In this document: in pieces, positions 63,372 to 64,000 of the stretch
Numbering within the stretch: position 1 is the first letter of the stretch
How the letters are laid out: the number at the start of each line of letters is the position of its first letter
Assembly (NCBI RefSeq): GCF_030848805.1
Contig: NC_092360.1
Span: forward strand, 23,291,701 to 23,355,700
Length of the DNA: 64,000 nt
Direction: 5' to 3'
DNA from: Temnothorax longispinosus
Taxonomy: Eukaryota > Arthropoda > Insecta > Hymenoptera > Formicidae
Translations under genes and position numbers: made by a program
Notes under the pieces: generated by a model
Database searches by the model: none
The model's input: the letters and a program-made list of their open reading frames with translations, nothing else
Told to the model about the DNA's origin: nothing

Positions 63372-64000
63372 TCTTCGTTCTCGCGAAGTGTTTCTACGAG
63401 GGCTGACTGACAAGGTTTCGCCATTTCCGTGACGCGTCCGGTAACGAACTTCGACCTCCATAACTGGCAAAACACTTTGCGCGACTACCGCGAGCTTCTT
63501 CGCCGCGTTTCCCAATTTTCCTTTTATCATTTTATACTTTTCATTTGTTCGGGGTTTGGCATTCCGTCATTTCGAACGGAACTCCTGTGTTTACTCAGAC
63601 GTGTTAAAGGACAGTGTGGGTAATGCGAATGCTGAAAGAAGGATGCTAAAAATTAGCCTTTTTTGGCTCATTGACGGAACCTTAATTAATCATTGGAAAC
63701 TGTTTCTGAAATCTTTTAGATCAGAAACCAACAATTATTTGTTCAACAGGTTTAGCAAAAGTTAGGAAAATCGAGATTTATTATCGATTGTCGAAACATA
63801 TAAAGTGTTTTTTTTTTTTATAGCCTTTATATTAAGTATATTTGTGTCTTCGCATTATGTATTGAAAGATAAGTAGTAAATGTAGAAAATTTAATTGTTT
63901 TAGTATATATGTTGTGAAATGAAAATATACATTATGAAAAATGTGCGTTTTTAGTCGAGCCCAGGACCACGAACAAAGATGTGAGGGAATTTGGTCCTAT
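63372..64000. other. Window end, no supported gene
   Basis: A GC-richer patch to about 63640, then AT-rich sequence with a poly-T run near 63810. Nothing recognisable reaches the window edge. Confidence 0.45.

Overview
This window looks like nuclear DNA of an insect, most likely a hymenopteran such as an ant, bee or wasp. The evidence is overall AT-richness broken by many short GC-rich islands in which CpG is abundant rather than depleted, long (GA)n/(CT)n microsatellites, short AT-rich inverted-repeat elements with TA target sites, and no prokaryotic gene organisation. Species and gene identity cannot be read from the sequence. No complete protein-coding gene, rRNA, functional tRNA or CRISPR array is supported. 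The window reads as a very large intron or an intergenic regulatory domain.

Layout. 1-1470 holds three diverged same-strand copies of an undescribed ~75-92 bp unit that opens with GCAACAGGTC. From 1.5 to 8.6 kb, GC-rich islands alternate with AT-rich spacers. 8.6-12.8 kb is AT-rich and carries two strong hairpins and a pogo-like 197 bp miniature element. 12.8-13.9 kb is a GC-rich island with an internal duplication. 14.2-14.5 kb is another TA-flanked miniature element. 22.39-22.70 kb is a nest of inverted and direct repeat units next to a tRNA-like relic. 22.73-24.15 kb is the strongest CpG-rich, promoter-like island, with a possible exon end at 23000, a G-run and a 72 bp pure (GA)n.

At 28.57-28.67 and 33.15-33.41 kb there are two candidate non-coding exons on the plus strand with matching splice signals; the second is the better. 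From 34 to 48 kb the island/spacer alternation continues, with a 15-bp-stem hairpin at 47.95 kb. 49.08-49.45 kb is a two-copy ~180 bp tandem repeat. 52.84-53.20 kb (minus strand) may be a short terminal coding exon with acceptor, reading frame, stop and doubled AATAAA; it is uncertain. 54.2-54.9 kb is a strongly pyrimidine-biased domain. 57.08 kb carries a perfect 24 bp GC-rich palindrome. 61.66-61.86 kb is a mariner-type miniature element with ~80 bp arms.

If the plus-strand exon candidates are real, they would be alternative or upstream 5' exons of one gene whose coding part lies beyond the window, and the islands between them would be its enhancers. That is inference. Most open frames seen here start at non-ATG codons or overlap simple repeats and are best read as chance.
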